NCBI GenBank assembly: GCA_022841705.1
Contig: JALHQZ010000002.1
Location: forward strand, 1,488,001 to 1,552,000
Source: Pirellulales bacterium
GTDB lineage: Bacteria > Planctomycetota > Planctomycetia > Pirellulales > Lacipirellulaceae
Length of the DNA: 64,000 nt
Direction of reading: 5' to 3'
The position numbers and the translations under genes were made by a program. The notes beneath the pieces were generated by a model that searched no databases, was not told where the DNA came from, and saw only the letters and a list, made by a program, of their open reading frames with translations. This document shows, piece after piece, positions 45,488 to 53,607 of this stretch; within the stretch, counting starts at the first letter, position 1; each line of letters starts with the position of its first letter.

Positions 45488-46186
45488 CTAAGTTAGCGGT
45501 TGCCGTGCGTCGCCATCGATTGCGGCGTCGCGCGGATCAGGCCGGAACAAGCCTTGTTGAAGCCAACCTAAACGCGCCCCCAACAGCACGAGTTGATGAC
45601 TGCGGTGAAGCTGAAGTTTCTTCATTATCGCGTACTTGTGATTTTCAACCGTCGCCAGAGAAAGGGAAAGTTGCGTGGCGCATTGCTCCTTTGAGACTCC
45701 AGCGCCCAACTGCCGAAACACTTCTAGCTGTCTTTTTGAAAGCAGCCCAATTCGATCAATTTGTAGGAAGTCGAGATCGGCTGGAGAGCGTTCAACCTCT
45801 TCGTAGTGGAGGCGGTCGCGCAGGAGCTCATCGATAATTTGATAGACCGCTGACAACCGATGTTTTCGATCGATCGGCACGCACTGTGGGCAGAGTAAGG
45901 GACTTGCGCTGACGTCTCTCAACACGATTCCGGCAAGGCGCGCTTCTGGATGTCGATCGCTTAGCGGCTCAAGCGGGCAGTCCGCGTGTTCTTCAAATAC
46001 GAACAGACTTCGCGTCGCTGGGGGAATGGCGACGCGGCGAAGGCGATTGGTTTCGATCGCGGTGATGCCGCGGAATCCTTGCAAAGCAGTTACTAGTAGA
46101 TCCGTATCGAGTTGAGACTTGAGGTCAATCCAAGCAAAAACCTGGGGTGGGTGGGATTTAGGCAAACTCGGCTGGTTGTCAGTCAT
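45488..46186 (-). CDS. LuxR-type HTH regulator (island)
   Basis: ATG 46186 (MTDNQPSLPKS) gives 232 residues. The C terminus is a LuxR/GerE HTH (GLLSKRQLEVFRQLGAGVSKEQCATQLSLSLATVENHKYAIMKKLQL). The N-terminal part (FAWIDLKSQLDTDLLVTALQGFRGI) may be a receiver-like or other small sensory domain, but no phosphorylatable Asp pattern is certain. It is divergent from the ECF sigma gene, with a 226-nt shared region, and could control it. The LuxR module differs from the chromosomal pair just outside the island. Confidence 0.8.
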   Translation of the reverse strand: MTDNQPSLPKSHPPQVFAWIDLKSQLDTDLLVTALQGFRGITAIETNRLRRVAIPPATRSLFVFEEHADCPLEPLSDRHPEARLAGIVLRDVSASPLLCPQCVPIDRKHRLSAVYQIIDELLRDRLHYEEVERSPADLDFLQIDRIGLLSKRQLEVFRQLGAGVSKEQCATQLSLSLATVENHKYAIMKKLQLHRSHQLVLLGARLGWLQQGLFRPDPRDAAIDGDARQPLT

Positions 46187-46412
46187 GGAAAGGTGCTGAA
46201 GTGGCTTAAATTCCGCTGACAGAAAACAGAGCGGGATTGAGGGACCGATGTGGAAACGAGAATTGGGCGGGCCGTGGACTTCGCAAGAGCCAAAACTACT
46301 CCCCATTTGGGACGGCTAACTGGAAAACCCGCTCCGCTCTGGAAGCGAACTGTGCGGATGGCTAAACTGGGCAAAGGCCACCCTCTCCTGGCGAACGCAT
46401 TCGCTGATTCGC

Positions 46413-47090
46413 ATGGACAGAGAAACTGTCAATACACCGACTTTTTTGGAAAATTCCTGCGGGACAACTGCGCGGTGTGAGCCTGGCGCCCCAGCGCTGG
46501 AGGAATTTGCTGCGCTCATGCGGCGGATCGCCGAGGGCGACGAGGCCGCTATCGCGGAAGTAGCCGGTAAGTATACCGGCCATATTCTCCGCGTGGTTCG
46601 CCGCATTCTCCCCGACGCGATGCGGCGGCGATTCGACTCACAGGATTTCGCTCAGACCGTATGGCGGGTGATGTTTCAAGAGCGGCAGCGGTTTGCGCAG
46701 TTCTCTGATCCTGACGATTTGATCGGTTTTCTAGTGATTGCGAGTCGCAATCGGGTTCTCACGGAACGCAGGAAGCAACTTGGCGCGCAGTCTCGCGATT
46801 TGCGGCGGGAGGTCGAGCTACGCTCGGAATCCGGGGACCAATGCGCCGTCTCCCGAATACCCACCCTTAATGGTTTGCCCTCGGATTGTGAGACACCCAG
46901 CCAGATTGTCACCGGGAGAGAAGCCATGACATGTGCGTTCGAATCGTTGGGCCCACGCGAGCGAGAAATCTTCGCGCTCATGATGCAAGGTTTCTCGACA
47001 CAAGAGATTAGCGAACAGGTCGGCACATCGGGGCGTACCGTGCGCCGAACCTTGGCTGAGATTCGGGAGCGACTAGGTGTCGAGCAGTGA
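46413..47090 (+). CDS. ECF-type RNA polymerase sigma factor (island)
   Basis: The 225-residue protein has the planctomycete ECF layout. Region 2 is at about residues 30-110 (MRRIAEGDEAAIAEVAGKY, RRFDSQDFAQTVWRVMF) and region 4 at about 165-222 (SLGPREREIFALMMQGFSTQEISEQVGTSGRTVRRTLAEIRERL). Its 3' end overlaps the kinase start by 14 nt, so the two are co-translated. The kinase is the likely regulator of this sigma, as in other planctomycete sigma/kinase pairs. Its target promoters are unknown; the secreted proteins downstream are candidates. Confidence 0.9.
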   Translation: MDRETVNTPTFLENSCGTTARCEPGAPALEEFAALMRRIAEGDEAAIAEVAGKYTGHILRVVRRILPDAMRRRFDSQDFAQTVWRVMFQERQRFAQFSDPDDLIGFLVIASRNRVLTERRKQLGAQSRDLRREVELRSESGDQCAVSRIPTLNGLPSDCETPSQIVTGREAMTCAFESLGPREREIFALMMQGFSTQEISEQVGTSGRTVRRTLAEIRERLGVEQ

Positions 47091-49230
47091 TAGCACCCAT
47101 CGCAACGCTCTGCATGCCACGATGCCGGCCAATTTGCGACAGGCGGCTCAGGCGGTGGCCAAAAAAGTGCGTGCGGAATGTGAGGCCGGCGCGATTGCTG
47201 ATCTCTCCGCGGCCCTGGAAGCCTACCCCATCCTCTCGGCGGATAAGTCCATTTTTTTGGATCTGGTAGAGTGGGATTTCCGCCGTCGGTCTGACAATCA
47301 ATCCACGTTAACTCCGCACGAGTATTGCGCACAGTTTCGCAGCCTGCCGAATGACTATTGGGAGTCCGCCTACCGCTTGGTCGAGGTGCATCAATTCTTC
47401 GGGCAGCGGAGCTTAGAGTTTCCGGCCTTGCCACAACCTCGCTGGCCGGAAGCGGGAACGACCTACGAAGGCTTCGAGATAGAAGAAGAATTGGGGCGCG
47501 GCGCCACGGCGCGCGTTTTCATCTGCCGAGAGCAACGCGTCGGAGGCCGCCGAGTCGTGCTGAAAGTCAGCACCCTGCTGCGGAGCGAGGCCGCCGTGCT
47601 GGGGAGGTTCTCGCATCAAAATGTCGCGACGATCCATTCTACGGGAGTTGATCACGATCGAGGGTTCTCTTGGATTTGCATGCCGTTCGTCTCGCGGTGG
47701 ACCCTTCGGCACCTTCTGCCCGCGTCTTTTCCTCGGGACTTAGCGGCGCTCAAGACAAATGCTGACTCACCACAAGCCGCTCCGCCATGGACGTTGCGCC
47801 AAAGAATTCACCTCGCCTGCGGCCTGTGCGCGGGGCTTGACCATATTCATTCGCATCAGGTGCTGCATGGCGACATCAAACCCTCCAATATTCTGGTCAC
47901 GGACGCCTTGGAGCCGGTGCTGATTGACTTCAATCTGGCCCACAATCAGGAGCAGTCATTGGCGCTCTTGGGCGGCACGCTCCCGTATATGGCGCCAGAG
48001 CTGCTCCGCTCGCTGCAATCTACCGACGAATCGCCGCAAGGGGTGACGGCCGCCACCGAAATCTATGCCCTTGGAGCGGTGTTGTACGAGCTGATGACTG
48101 GCAGGCCGCTGAACGCCGGGGTGTCGGCAGCCAACACACGAGAGCAGCTGGTGCTGCTCAGCAATAAGCTGTCCGAACCGCAAATCGTGACGATTCGACT
48201 GGATCGTCGGATCGATGAGGAGCTGATGCAGTTGATTGCGCGCTGTGTGGCGCCGAATCCGCTGGACCGAGAGTCATCGGTGCAACCAGTCTGGCAAGCC
48301 TTGCAGAGCATCGAGCGCCGCCTTCAACCTTATCGATGGTCGCACTTGCTAGGGCGGAAACGTTTCTGGGCGGCGACTTTCCTTGGAGTAGGAGCGCTGA
48401 TCGGTTCGGCGACGATGCTGATGACCCCAGAAGAACCGCTCGCTCTCGCTGCGCGACTTAAAGAAACTGGCAACCTCGCGAGTGCGGTCCAGGTTCTGCA
48501 AACGGCCGCCATGTCCAGCGTCAACGCTCGCGATCCCGAATTCTTACGGGGCTATGGTCGAACCTTGCTCGCTGCCCGTCGGTATGACGATGCGTTGCTC
48601 GTACTCGAACAACTCGATGCGCTCACAGAAGAGCCGCAAGATCTCGCCTTGCTGGCCTACTGTTTTAATTTGCGCAAGCAGCACGATGTCGCGATGGCGT
48701 TCTATCGCCGACTGTGGGAAATCAAATACGATTCGCCCGCTATCTCCGGAAATGCGGCGTCCACTATGTTCGAGCAGCTCAACAGGCGCTTTGAGCCAAG
48801 AGCGAGCGCTGAATTGGGCCAATTTGTCCTGGCAGCCCGCGAGCGATATCCGGCAGATGCTGGCTTGGCGGCAACGGCCTTACGGCACGCTGATCTGGAG
48901 GCAATGCGCAAGAGTGAGCCATTTACGCCGTACGATGTGCGCGGGATCATCGCATCATTTGATTCACCTCCAGTTTCGCTCCTCATGTTGGCAATCGCCT
49001 ACTATCATCGAACGATTGCGAATGACCAACTTTTTCTCAGCGCTGCGCAGCCGCTGGTGACGCGATTGGAGTCGCAGCCCATTCCAGTCGTGCTCGGCCC
49101 GGCGATCAATCGTCGGTTGGGTTTGCCACCCGAAGCGGCAATTTCAATGAGCCCCGTGGGGCAGAGATCGCAGAGTTCTTCGACGCCTCGTTTCCGAAGT
49201 TCCCCAACAGCGCCCTTTAGGCAACCTTAG
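47077..49230 (+). CDS. Membrane Ser/Thr kinase-like protein with TPR-like region (island)
   Basis: GTG 47077 overlaps the sigma gene. The 717-residue protein has a Hanks-type kinase domain at about residues 140-410 with Lys163 (VVLKVS). The catalytic loop reads HGD (264-266, LHGDIKPSNIL) rather than HRD, and the metal-binding motif is DFN (284-286) instead of DFG. One membrane helix lies near 430-450. The region after 460 is helical and TPR-like (ALAARLKETGNLASAVQVLQ). HGD and DFN suggest altered or lost activity. The last 30 residues look unlike a folded domain. Confidence 0.85.
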   Translation: MSSSDSTHRNALHATMPANLRQAAQAVAKKVRAECEAGAIADLSAALEAYPILSADKSIFLDLVEWDFRRRSDNQSTLTPHEYCAQFRSLPNDYWESAYRLVEVHQFFGQRSLEFPALPQPRWPEAGTTYEGFEIEEELGRGATARVFICREQRVGGRRVVLKVSTLLRSEAAVLGRFSHQNVATIHSTGVDHDRGFSWICMPFVSRWTLRHLLPASFPRDLAALKTNADSPQAAPPWTLRQRIHLACGLCAGLDHIHSHQVLHGDIKPSNILVTDALEPVLIDFNLAHNQEQSLALLGGTLPYMAPELLRSLQSTDESPQGVTAATEIYALGAVLYELMTGRPLNAGVSAANTREQLVLLSNKLSEPQIVTIRLDRRIDEELMQLIARCVAPNPLDRESSVQPVWQALQSIERRLQPYRWSHLLGRKRFWAATFLGVGALIGSATMLMTPEEPLALAARLKETGNLASAVQVLQTAAMSSVNARDPEFLRGYGRTLLAARRYDDALLVLEQLDALTEEPQDLALLAYCFNLRKQHDVAMAFYRRLWEIKYDSPAISGNAASTMFEQLNRRFEPRASAELGQFVLAARERYPADAGLAATALRHADLEAMRKSEPFTPYDVRGIIASFDSPPVSLLMLAIAYYHRTIANDQLFLSAAQPLVTRLESQPIPVVLGPAINRRLGLPPEAAISMSPVGQRSQSSSTPRFRSSPTAPFRQP

Positions 49231-49418
49231 CGCCATCGTCGCATACGGCGCGGGCTGCGGGGCTGACCCGACTTTCTCGCGCGAATTCTTGGCCACCGGC
49301 GCACGGCGCGGCGTTCGTCAGAGTGTGCGAGGCCATATGTCTTAGTGGCTCGCCGGCGTAGTCGTCAGTTCTCCTGAGTCCGCCGCACCATCACTTTCTT
49401 GTTGGGGGGGAGAATCAA

Positions 49419-50750
49419 ATGTTGTTCCGCCGGAGTGGCGCTGCGCGCCGAACCTGGACTCGTTCATTGCGAGGGCTGGAGACGCTTGAGGAGCGGGTTG
49501 CCTTAACCGCCACGCCCCCCACGGTCACCAATGTGAGCGTGGGCAGCACCGCGTGGTCCTCGGCCTTCGTCAGCCATCTGCAGGCTCAGGGGCTCGGAAC
49601 GCAAGGGTTCTCGATCCCAGTGGGTTCAACCGCTCAGACAACCACGCTTCCTTGGAACAATCTCAATCAGATTCGGATTACCTTCAGCGAAGATGTGAAC
49701 GTCGACATTTATGACCTCTGCCTCAGTGGCAAAATCAATGCCAACTATTCGTTCTCGGATTTCGATTACACGCCGGAAACGCACGAGGCGGTGTGGACGC
49801 TCGCCAGCGCACTCCCCCGGGATCGGTATTGGATCGATCTCGATGCGGGAGGAGCGAATCCGGTTACCGATCTAGAAGGAACGGCGCTCGATGGTGAATG
49901 GGCCAACAACACTGGCACTTATGCCAGCGGAAATGGCGAAGCCGGGGGTGATTTCGAGTTCGCGTTCAACGTGCTGGTGGGAGACACGAACGGCAGTGGC
50001 CAAGTGCTTGCTGGGGATTGGATTGCCGCCAACAACGGCAAGTCGACAACCAGTCCAGGGTACAACTATCGTCAAGACCTGAATGGAAGTGGCGTCATCA
50101 ATTCGACGGATCTAGCGATTGTCACCGCCAACCTCAACAGGACGTTGCCGAGTGGCAATCCGGTCGGCGCTTCGAACGACGCCCCGACGAGCAACGGACG
50201 ATCTTATCTAGCGATCAGCGATAGTTCGCTTAACTATGCAGTTTCGCTGTGGGACGCTTTTGCCGATGCGGAGAGCAGCGACTCTCAGTTGGTCTATTCG
50301 CTCCTGAGCAACAGCAACAGTAGCCTCTTCGATTCGGTGTCAATCAAAAGCTCGACCGGGCAGTTGATTTTGAACTCCGCAGCGAATGTGAGCGGGCGAG
50401 CCGAATTGACGATTTCTGCGACGGATAGCCAAGGGCTTGTCACGTCATTCAATACGACGGTTGATGTGAGTCGCACCAATATCATCCCCACGCTCACGAT
50501 GACGGTGACCGAGTCGAGTTCTAACGTCTGGACAATCGAAGGCTGGGTGAACGACAGCGACGATGAAGTACAAGACACGTTCGTGCAATTGACGGGCTTG
50601 ATAACCCAACGAGTTTCTGTGGACGCCACAGGATACTTCGTGTTTGTTTACAGGCCTTCTAGCACCGTCTCCGGCTTCATCTGGGGCAGCACAATTGATT
50701 TGCAAGGGATCGAATCCGAGGAGGATTGGGTAGAAATTGGTTGGAATTAG
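49419..50750 (+). CDS. Secreted LEPR-XLL/dockerin surface protein with cadherin-like region (island)
   Basis: ATG 49419 follows a GGGGGGGAGA ribosome-binding stretch. The 443-residue protein starts with a positively charged leader and LETLEERVALTA, the planctomycete LExLExR surface-protein motif. Residues about 190-245 are dockerin type I-like (GDTNGSGQVLAGDWIAAN and DLNGSGVINSTDLAIVTANLNR, two calcium-loop repeats). The part from about 250 resembles cadherin-like repeats (DAPTSNGRSYLAISDSSLNY...). It is probably an extracellular structural protein. No cohesin is seen in the window. Confidence 0.8.
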   Translation: MLFRRSGAARRTWTRSLRGLETLEERVALTATPPTVTNVSVGSTAWSSAFVSHLQAQGLGTQGFSIPVGSTAQTTTLPWNNLNQIRITFSEDVNVDIYDLCLSGKINANYSFSDFDYTPETHEAVWTLASALPRDRYWIDLDAGGANPVTDLEGTALDGEWANNTGTYASGNGEAGGDFEFAFNVLVGDTNGSGQVLAGDWIAANNGKSTTSPGYNYRQDLNGSGVINSTDLAIVTANLNRTLPSGNPVGASNDAPTSNGRSYLAISDSSLNYAVSLWDAFADAESSDSQLVYSLLSNSNSSLFDSVSIKSSTGQLILNSAANVSGRAELTISATDSQGLVTSFNTTVDVSRTNIIPTLTMTVTESSSNVWTIEGWVNDSDDEVQDTFVQLTGLITQRVSVDATGYFVFVYRPSSTVSGFIWGSTIDLQGIESEEDWVEIGWN

Positions 50751-50921
50751 TCTCCGGCCCGAAAGACGTAACAAGGACCTGAAAAAAGTCCTTGGATGAC
50801 GCTGGAATCTGGTGGAAGTGGGCTGCAGAAGCAAGTAGAATCAGGGCAAAACTCGCCCCGGTGCGGCGTAGAGACGCGTGCCCTGGCGGGGGTTCTACGT
50901 CCTTTCCATCACGGTGATTGC

Positions 50922-52364
50922 ATGGCGACTACTTTAATTGGTGCGCCGCGCGGTTTGCAATTGATTGCGTTGGTGCTGGTGGGGTGCATCCCGGCGGCTT
51001 CGCCAGCTTCCCTCACTGTGTTGCATTCTTTCGACGGCATGCTGGGCGGCGGGCTTCCGGTCAGCGTGGTCAACGGGGAGGGCGATTGGTTCTGGGGCAC
51101 AGCTTCGGCTGGTGGAGCAGGCGCCTTCAGCGAGGGAGCGCTGTGGCGGTTCAATCAGACAACTAACCTGTTCTCAATCACGCACGATTTTGACGTGGCG
51201 AGTGATGGGGCTTCACCGAGCGGCGGGCTCGTCGTCCTAGGAGGAAATTTGTACGGTGTCAATGCGACCGGAGGAGCCCATGACGCCGGAACGCTGTGGA
51301 CCTACAGCTTAGAGACCACAAATTTTAGCACGCTTCGCAGTCTCTCGCCAAGCATGGATGGGTCGAATCCAAGTTCACTGCTGGAGTACCAAGGAGACTT
51401 GTTCGGAGTCAGCACTCTCGGCGGCGCAAATGATGCGGGCGTCATCTGGCGCTATGCTCCGGCAGCCAGCACTTTCACAGTTCTGCACGAGTTTACAACT
51501 GCCGTCGAAGGGGCTGCTCCGGTTGCGCTTCCCGTTGTCCGTAACGGCGTCCTCTACGGCGCTACCAGCCAAGGTGGCAGCTCGGGTGGGGGCGCCATCT
51601 GGAGCTATGACCTCAATTCTCAGGCCTTTGCGGTCGTCCATAATTTCGCAGCGATGACCGATGGCGAAAACCCGACGGCGGGACTCGCCTTGGCGGGGTC
51701 GCGCTTGGTCGGTGGCGCCTCCAATGGCGGCGCCAACAACGCCGGAACAATCTGGAAGTACGACCTTGCCACGGACGACTTCGAGGTGCTGCATCACGCG
51801 GCTTCGGGCGAAACACCTCGCGGGACTTGGGCGCTGTTGGGTCCCGAGATCTACGGCGTGTCGGACGGCGGCGCGGACGAATCGGGATTCATCTGGTCGC
51901 TCAACTTTCTCACGGGGTCGTATTCCCCCCTGCACTCGTTCGTTTCGTCAACGGAAGGGGCTTTTCCGACCGGCATTTCATGGCTCGGAAATCGGCTGGG
52001 GGGGACTGCTCTGACGGGCGGAACATCTGATGCAGGGACTTTCTGGATCTATGAAGGAGCGCCCCTCCCAGGAGACTTTGACGCCAGTGGCAGTGTGGAC
52101 GCGGCCGACTACACGACGTATCGCGATCAACTGGGCGCCACAGTCACGATTCCTGGCGATAAGTCGCCAGGAAGTATCGGACTGGACGACTATGTAACGT
52201 GGGTCACCGGGTTCTCGCTGGGACCGGCGTCGGGAATGGTGGTGCCAGAGCCTACGTCGGATTTGTTGATGAGCTTATTCATCTCATTGTCTTCAGTTGT
52301 TGTGACCGGCGTGTGGCACAGGCGGCGGTTTTCGCGTGCCGACAGCAAACGGCTTGCGGCATAG
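50922..52364 (+). CDS. Secreted GloVer-repeat protein with dockerin-like and PEP-CTERM parts (island)
   Basis: ATG 50922 begins a signal peptide (LQLIALVLVGCIPAASPAS). The 480-residue protein is made of tandem repeats of the form VLHSF...DG...P...LYG..GG...GTLW, matching the choice-of-anchor GloVer repeat type. A dockerin-like segment (GDFDASGSVDAADYTTYRDQLG) lies near residue 390. The end holds a PEP-CTERM-like sorting signal (VPEPTSDLLMSLFISL...). The last 10-12 residues are read out of frame from the truncated recombinase gene, so the native C terminus may be lost. Function is unknown. Confidence 0.75.
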   Translation: MATTLIGAPRGLQLIALVLVGCIPAASPASLTVLHSFDGMLGGGLPVSVVNGEGDWFWGTASAGGAGAFSEGALWRFNQTTNLFSITHDFDVASDGASPSGGLVVLGGNLYGVNATGGAHDAGTLWTYSLETTNFSTLRSLSPSMDGSNPSSLLEYQGDLFGVSTLGGANDAGVIWRYAPAASTFTVLHEFTTAVEGAAPVALPVVRNGVLYGATSQGGSSGGGAIWSYDLNSQAFAVVHNFAAMTDGENPTAGLALAGSRLVGGASNGGANNAGTIWKYDLATDDFEVLHHAASGETPRGTWALLGPEIYGVSDGGADESGFIWSLNFLTGSYSPLHSFVSSTEGAFPTGISWLGNRLGGTALTGGTSDAGTFWIYEGAPLPGDFDASGSVDAADYTTYRDQLGATVTIPGDKSPGSIGLDDYVTWVTGFSLGPASGMVVPEPTSDLLMSLFISLSSVVVTGVWHRRRFSRADSKRLAA

Positions 52365-52836
52365 CTTCGGCACGCTGCTATCGGCTGGTGGAGTCTCACC
52401 CCGCGTTGCTCAATCGGCGATGCGGCATTCCAGCATCGACCTGACAATGAACGTCTACACTGATCCGCGCCTGTTGGACGTTGGGGCCGCCCTCGATTCG
52501 CTTCCCGCCTTGCCCCTCGACGGCTCCCCGATCAGCGACCGGCAGCAGGCAAAAGCAACCGGGACCGATGACCGCCGGGCGAATGACCCGCGGGGAGCCG
52601 ATCCGACGAAGGCGATGGACAAGCGTTCAATTTCAGTTGCACCAACGGTTGCACCAGATTCCGACTTTCGTAGCACGCCGGAGACAATTCAGGACAATTG
52701 GGCAACTTCTAGCGATTCGCCCCGAAACGCCAAAAACCCTGGAAAACAAGGCGTTCTCCGGGGTTTTATCGAGCGCGCCCCGCAGGACTCGAACCTGCAA
52801 CCCCTGGTTCCGAAGACCAGTGCTCTATCCGATTGA
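52330..52836 (+). pseudogene. Truncated tyrosine recombinase (phage-type integrase), C-terminal part
   Basis: The frame begins without a proper start inside the end of the preceding gene. It reads PTANGLRHSFGTLLSAGG then VAQSAMRHSSIDLTMNVYTD. These are the catalytic Arg (LRH), His (MRH) and Tyr (NVYTD) motifs of the C-terminal recombinase domain. The N-terminal arm- and core-binding domains are missing. The C-terminal tail (QDSNLQPLVPKTSALSD) is antisense tRNA, and the stop lies inside the tRNA gene. Similar LLDV.AALDSLPALPL integrases are common in planctomycetes. It is a relic of the island's integration system. Confidence 0.88.
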
Positions 52837-52847
52837 GCTAGGGACGC
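52774..52847 (-). tRNA. tRNA-Arg (anticodon UCG)
   Basis: The minus strand folds into a full cloverleaf of 74 nt. The acceptor stem is GCGTCCC with GGGGCGC, the D stem GCTC/GAGC, the anticodon stem CTGGT/ACCAG with loop CTTCGGA (anticodon TCG), and the T arm GCAGG-TTCGAGT-CCTGC, with discriminator G. The 3' CCA is not encoded. It is the integration site of the island to its left, and its 3' half is supplied by the right attachment repeat. Confidence 0.95.
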
Positions 52848-52896
52848 CAACCAACCGATTATCGCCCGCGGACGGAGTGGCGTAAAGATGCTGCAG

Positions 52897-53607
52897 TCAG
52901 CCCGAACGACTGGCGGTGTCGCACAGCAGCGTGACGCGCGGATGCAGTTGCAGCAGCGACGCGGGAAAATCGGTCGATATTCCGTCCGTCAGCAGCCGCT
53001 CGAGCGGGGCGCGTTTGGCGGCGCCGCTCACCAGCAGCAAAATCTCGCGGGCGTGCAGCAAGTCTGCCATGCCGAGGGTCAGGCCGTATCTCGGTTGGTC
53101 GGCTGAGCCTTGAATCATCACATGGCCGAGTGAAGCGCCGGAAAGTTCGGCGACATGGGCATGCGGGTTAAGCTCTGCCGCGGGCTCGTTGAAGCCGAGG
53201 TGGCCATTGACGCCGAGGCCGAGAATGGCGACGTCAATCGGCCCGTTCGCAGCGAGCCAACCGGCGATTCGCGCGCACTCGGCGGCGGGGTCAAGTGGTG
53301 AACTTTCGAAGGCGAAGTAACGCTGGTCGGCGCCGAGTGGCTCGATCAGTTCGCGCCGCAACTGCTGCTCGCAGGTGGCGCTGCTGGTCATCGGGAGTCC
53401 CCCCCATTCATCGAGCTTGATGAACCGCAGTTGACTGGCGGCGCTCGATCGCAGTCGCGCGGCGAAGAGCTCGTAGGTTCGACTCGGCGTTGAGCCCGCT
53501 GCCAAACACAACAGCGCGCTCGGGCGGGCCGAGCAGCGTTCGGCGAGCCAGGCCGCGGCGTGCTGCGAGAGCGATTCGTAATCGGCGAAGATTTGAGGCT
53601 CAATCAT
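52897..53607 (-). CDS. NagB-family sugar-phosphate deaminase/isomerase
   Basis: The 236-residue protein belongs to the glucosamine-6-phosphate deaminase/6-phosphogluconolactonase superfamily. Visible motifs are CLAAGSTPSRTYELFA, FIKLDEWGG and ILGLGVNGHLGFNEPA; the last carries the family active-site His. The NEPA context favours an amino-sugar-6-phosphate deaminase or isomerase. It is the last gene of a three-gene operon, overlapping the ROK kinase stop by ATGA. It probably acts on the sugar phosphate made by that kinase. Confidence 0.85.
   Translation of the reverse strand: MIEPQIFADYESLSQHAAAWLAERCSARPSALLCLAAGSTPSRTYELFAARLRSSAASQLRFIKLDEWGGLPMTSSATCEQQLRRELIEPLGADQRYFAFESSPLDPAAECARIAGWLAANGPIDVAILGLGVNGHLGFNEPAAELNPHAHVAELSGASLGHVMIQGSADQPRYGLTLGMADLLHAREILLLVSGAAKRAPLERLLTDGISTDFPASLLQLHPRVTLLCDTASRSG

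Larger units (their letters stand above)
43828..52815. mobile_element. Genomic island integrated in tRNA-Arg(UCG), about 9 kb
   Basis: The segment lies between 44-bp direct repeats of a tRNA-Arg 3' end. The intact tRNA (52774-52847) is at the right, directly beside the C-terminal part of a tyrosine recombinase (52330-52836), the classical arrangement. Cargo: DUF1559 pseudopilin, LuxR-type regulator, ECF sigma, membrane kinase and two secreted proteins. No replication, conjugation or phage structural gene is present. The recombinase lacks its N-terminal half, so the island is probably fixed or needs help in trans. Cargo genes look slightly less GC-rich than the flanks by eye. Confidence 0.85.
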
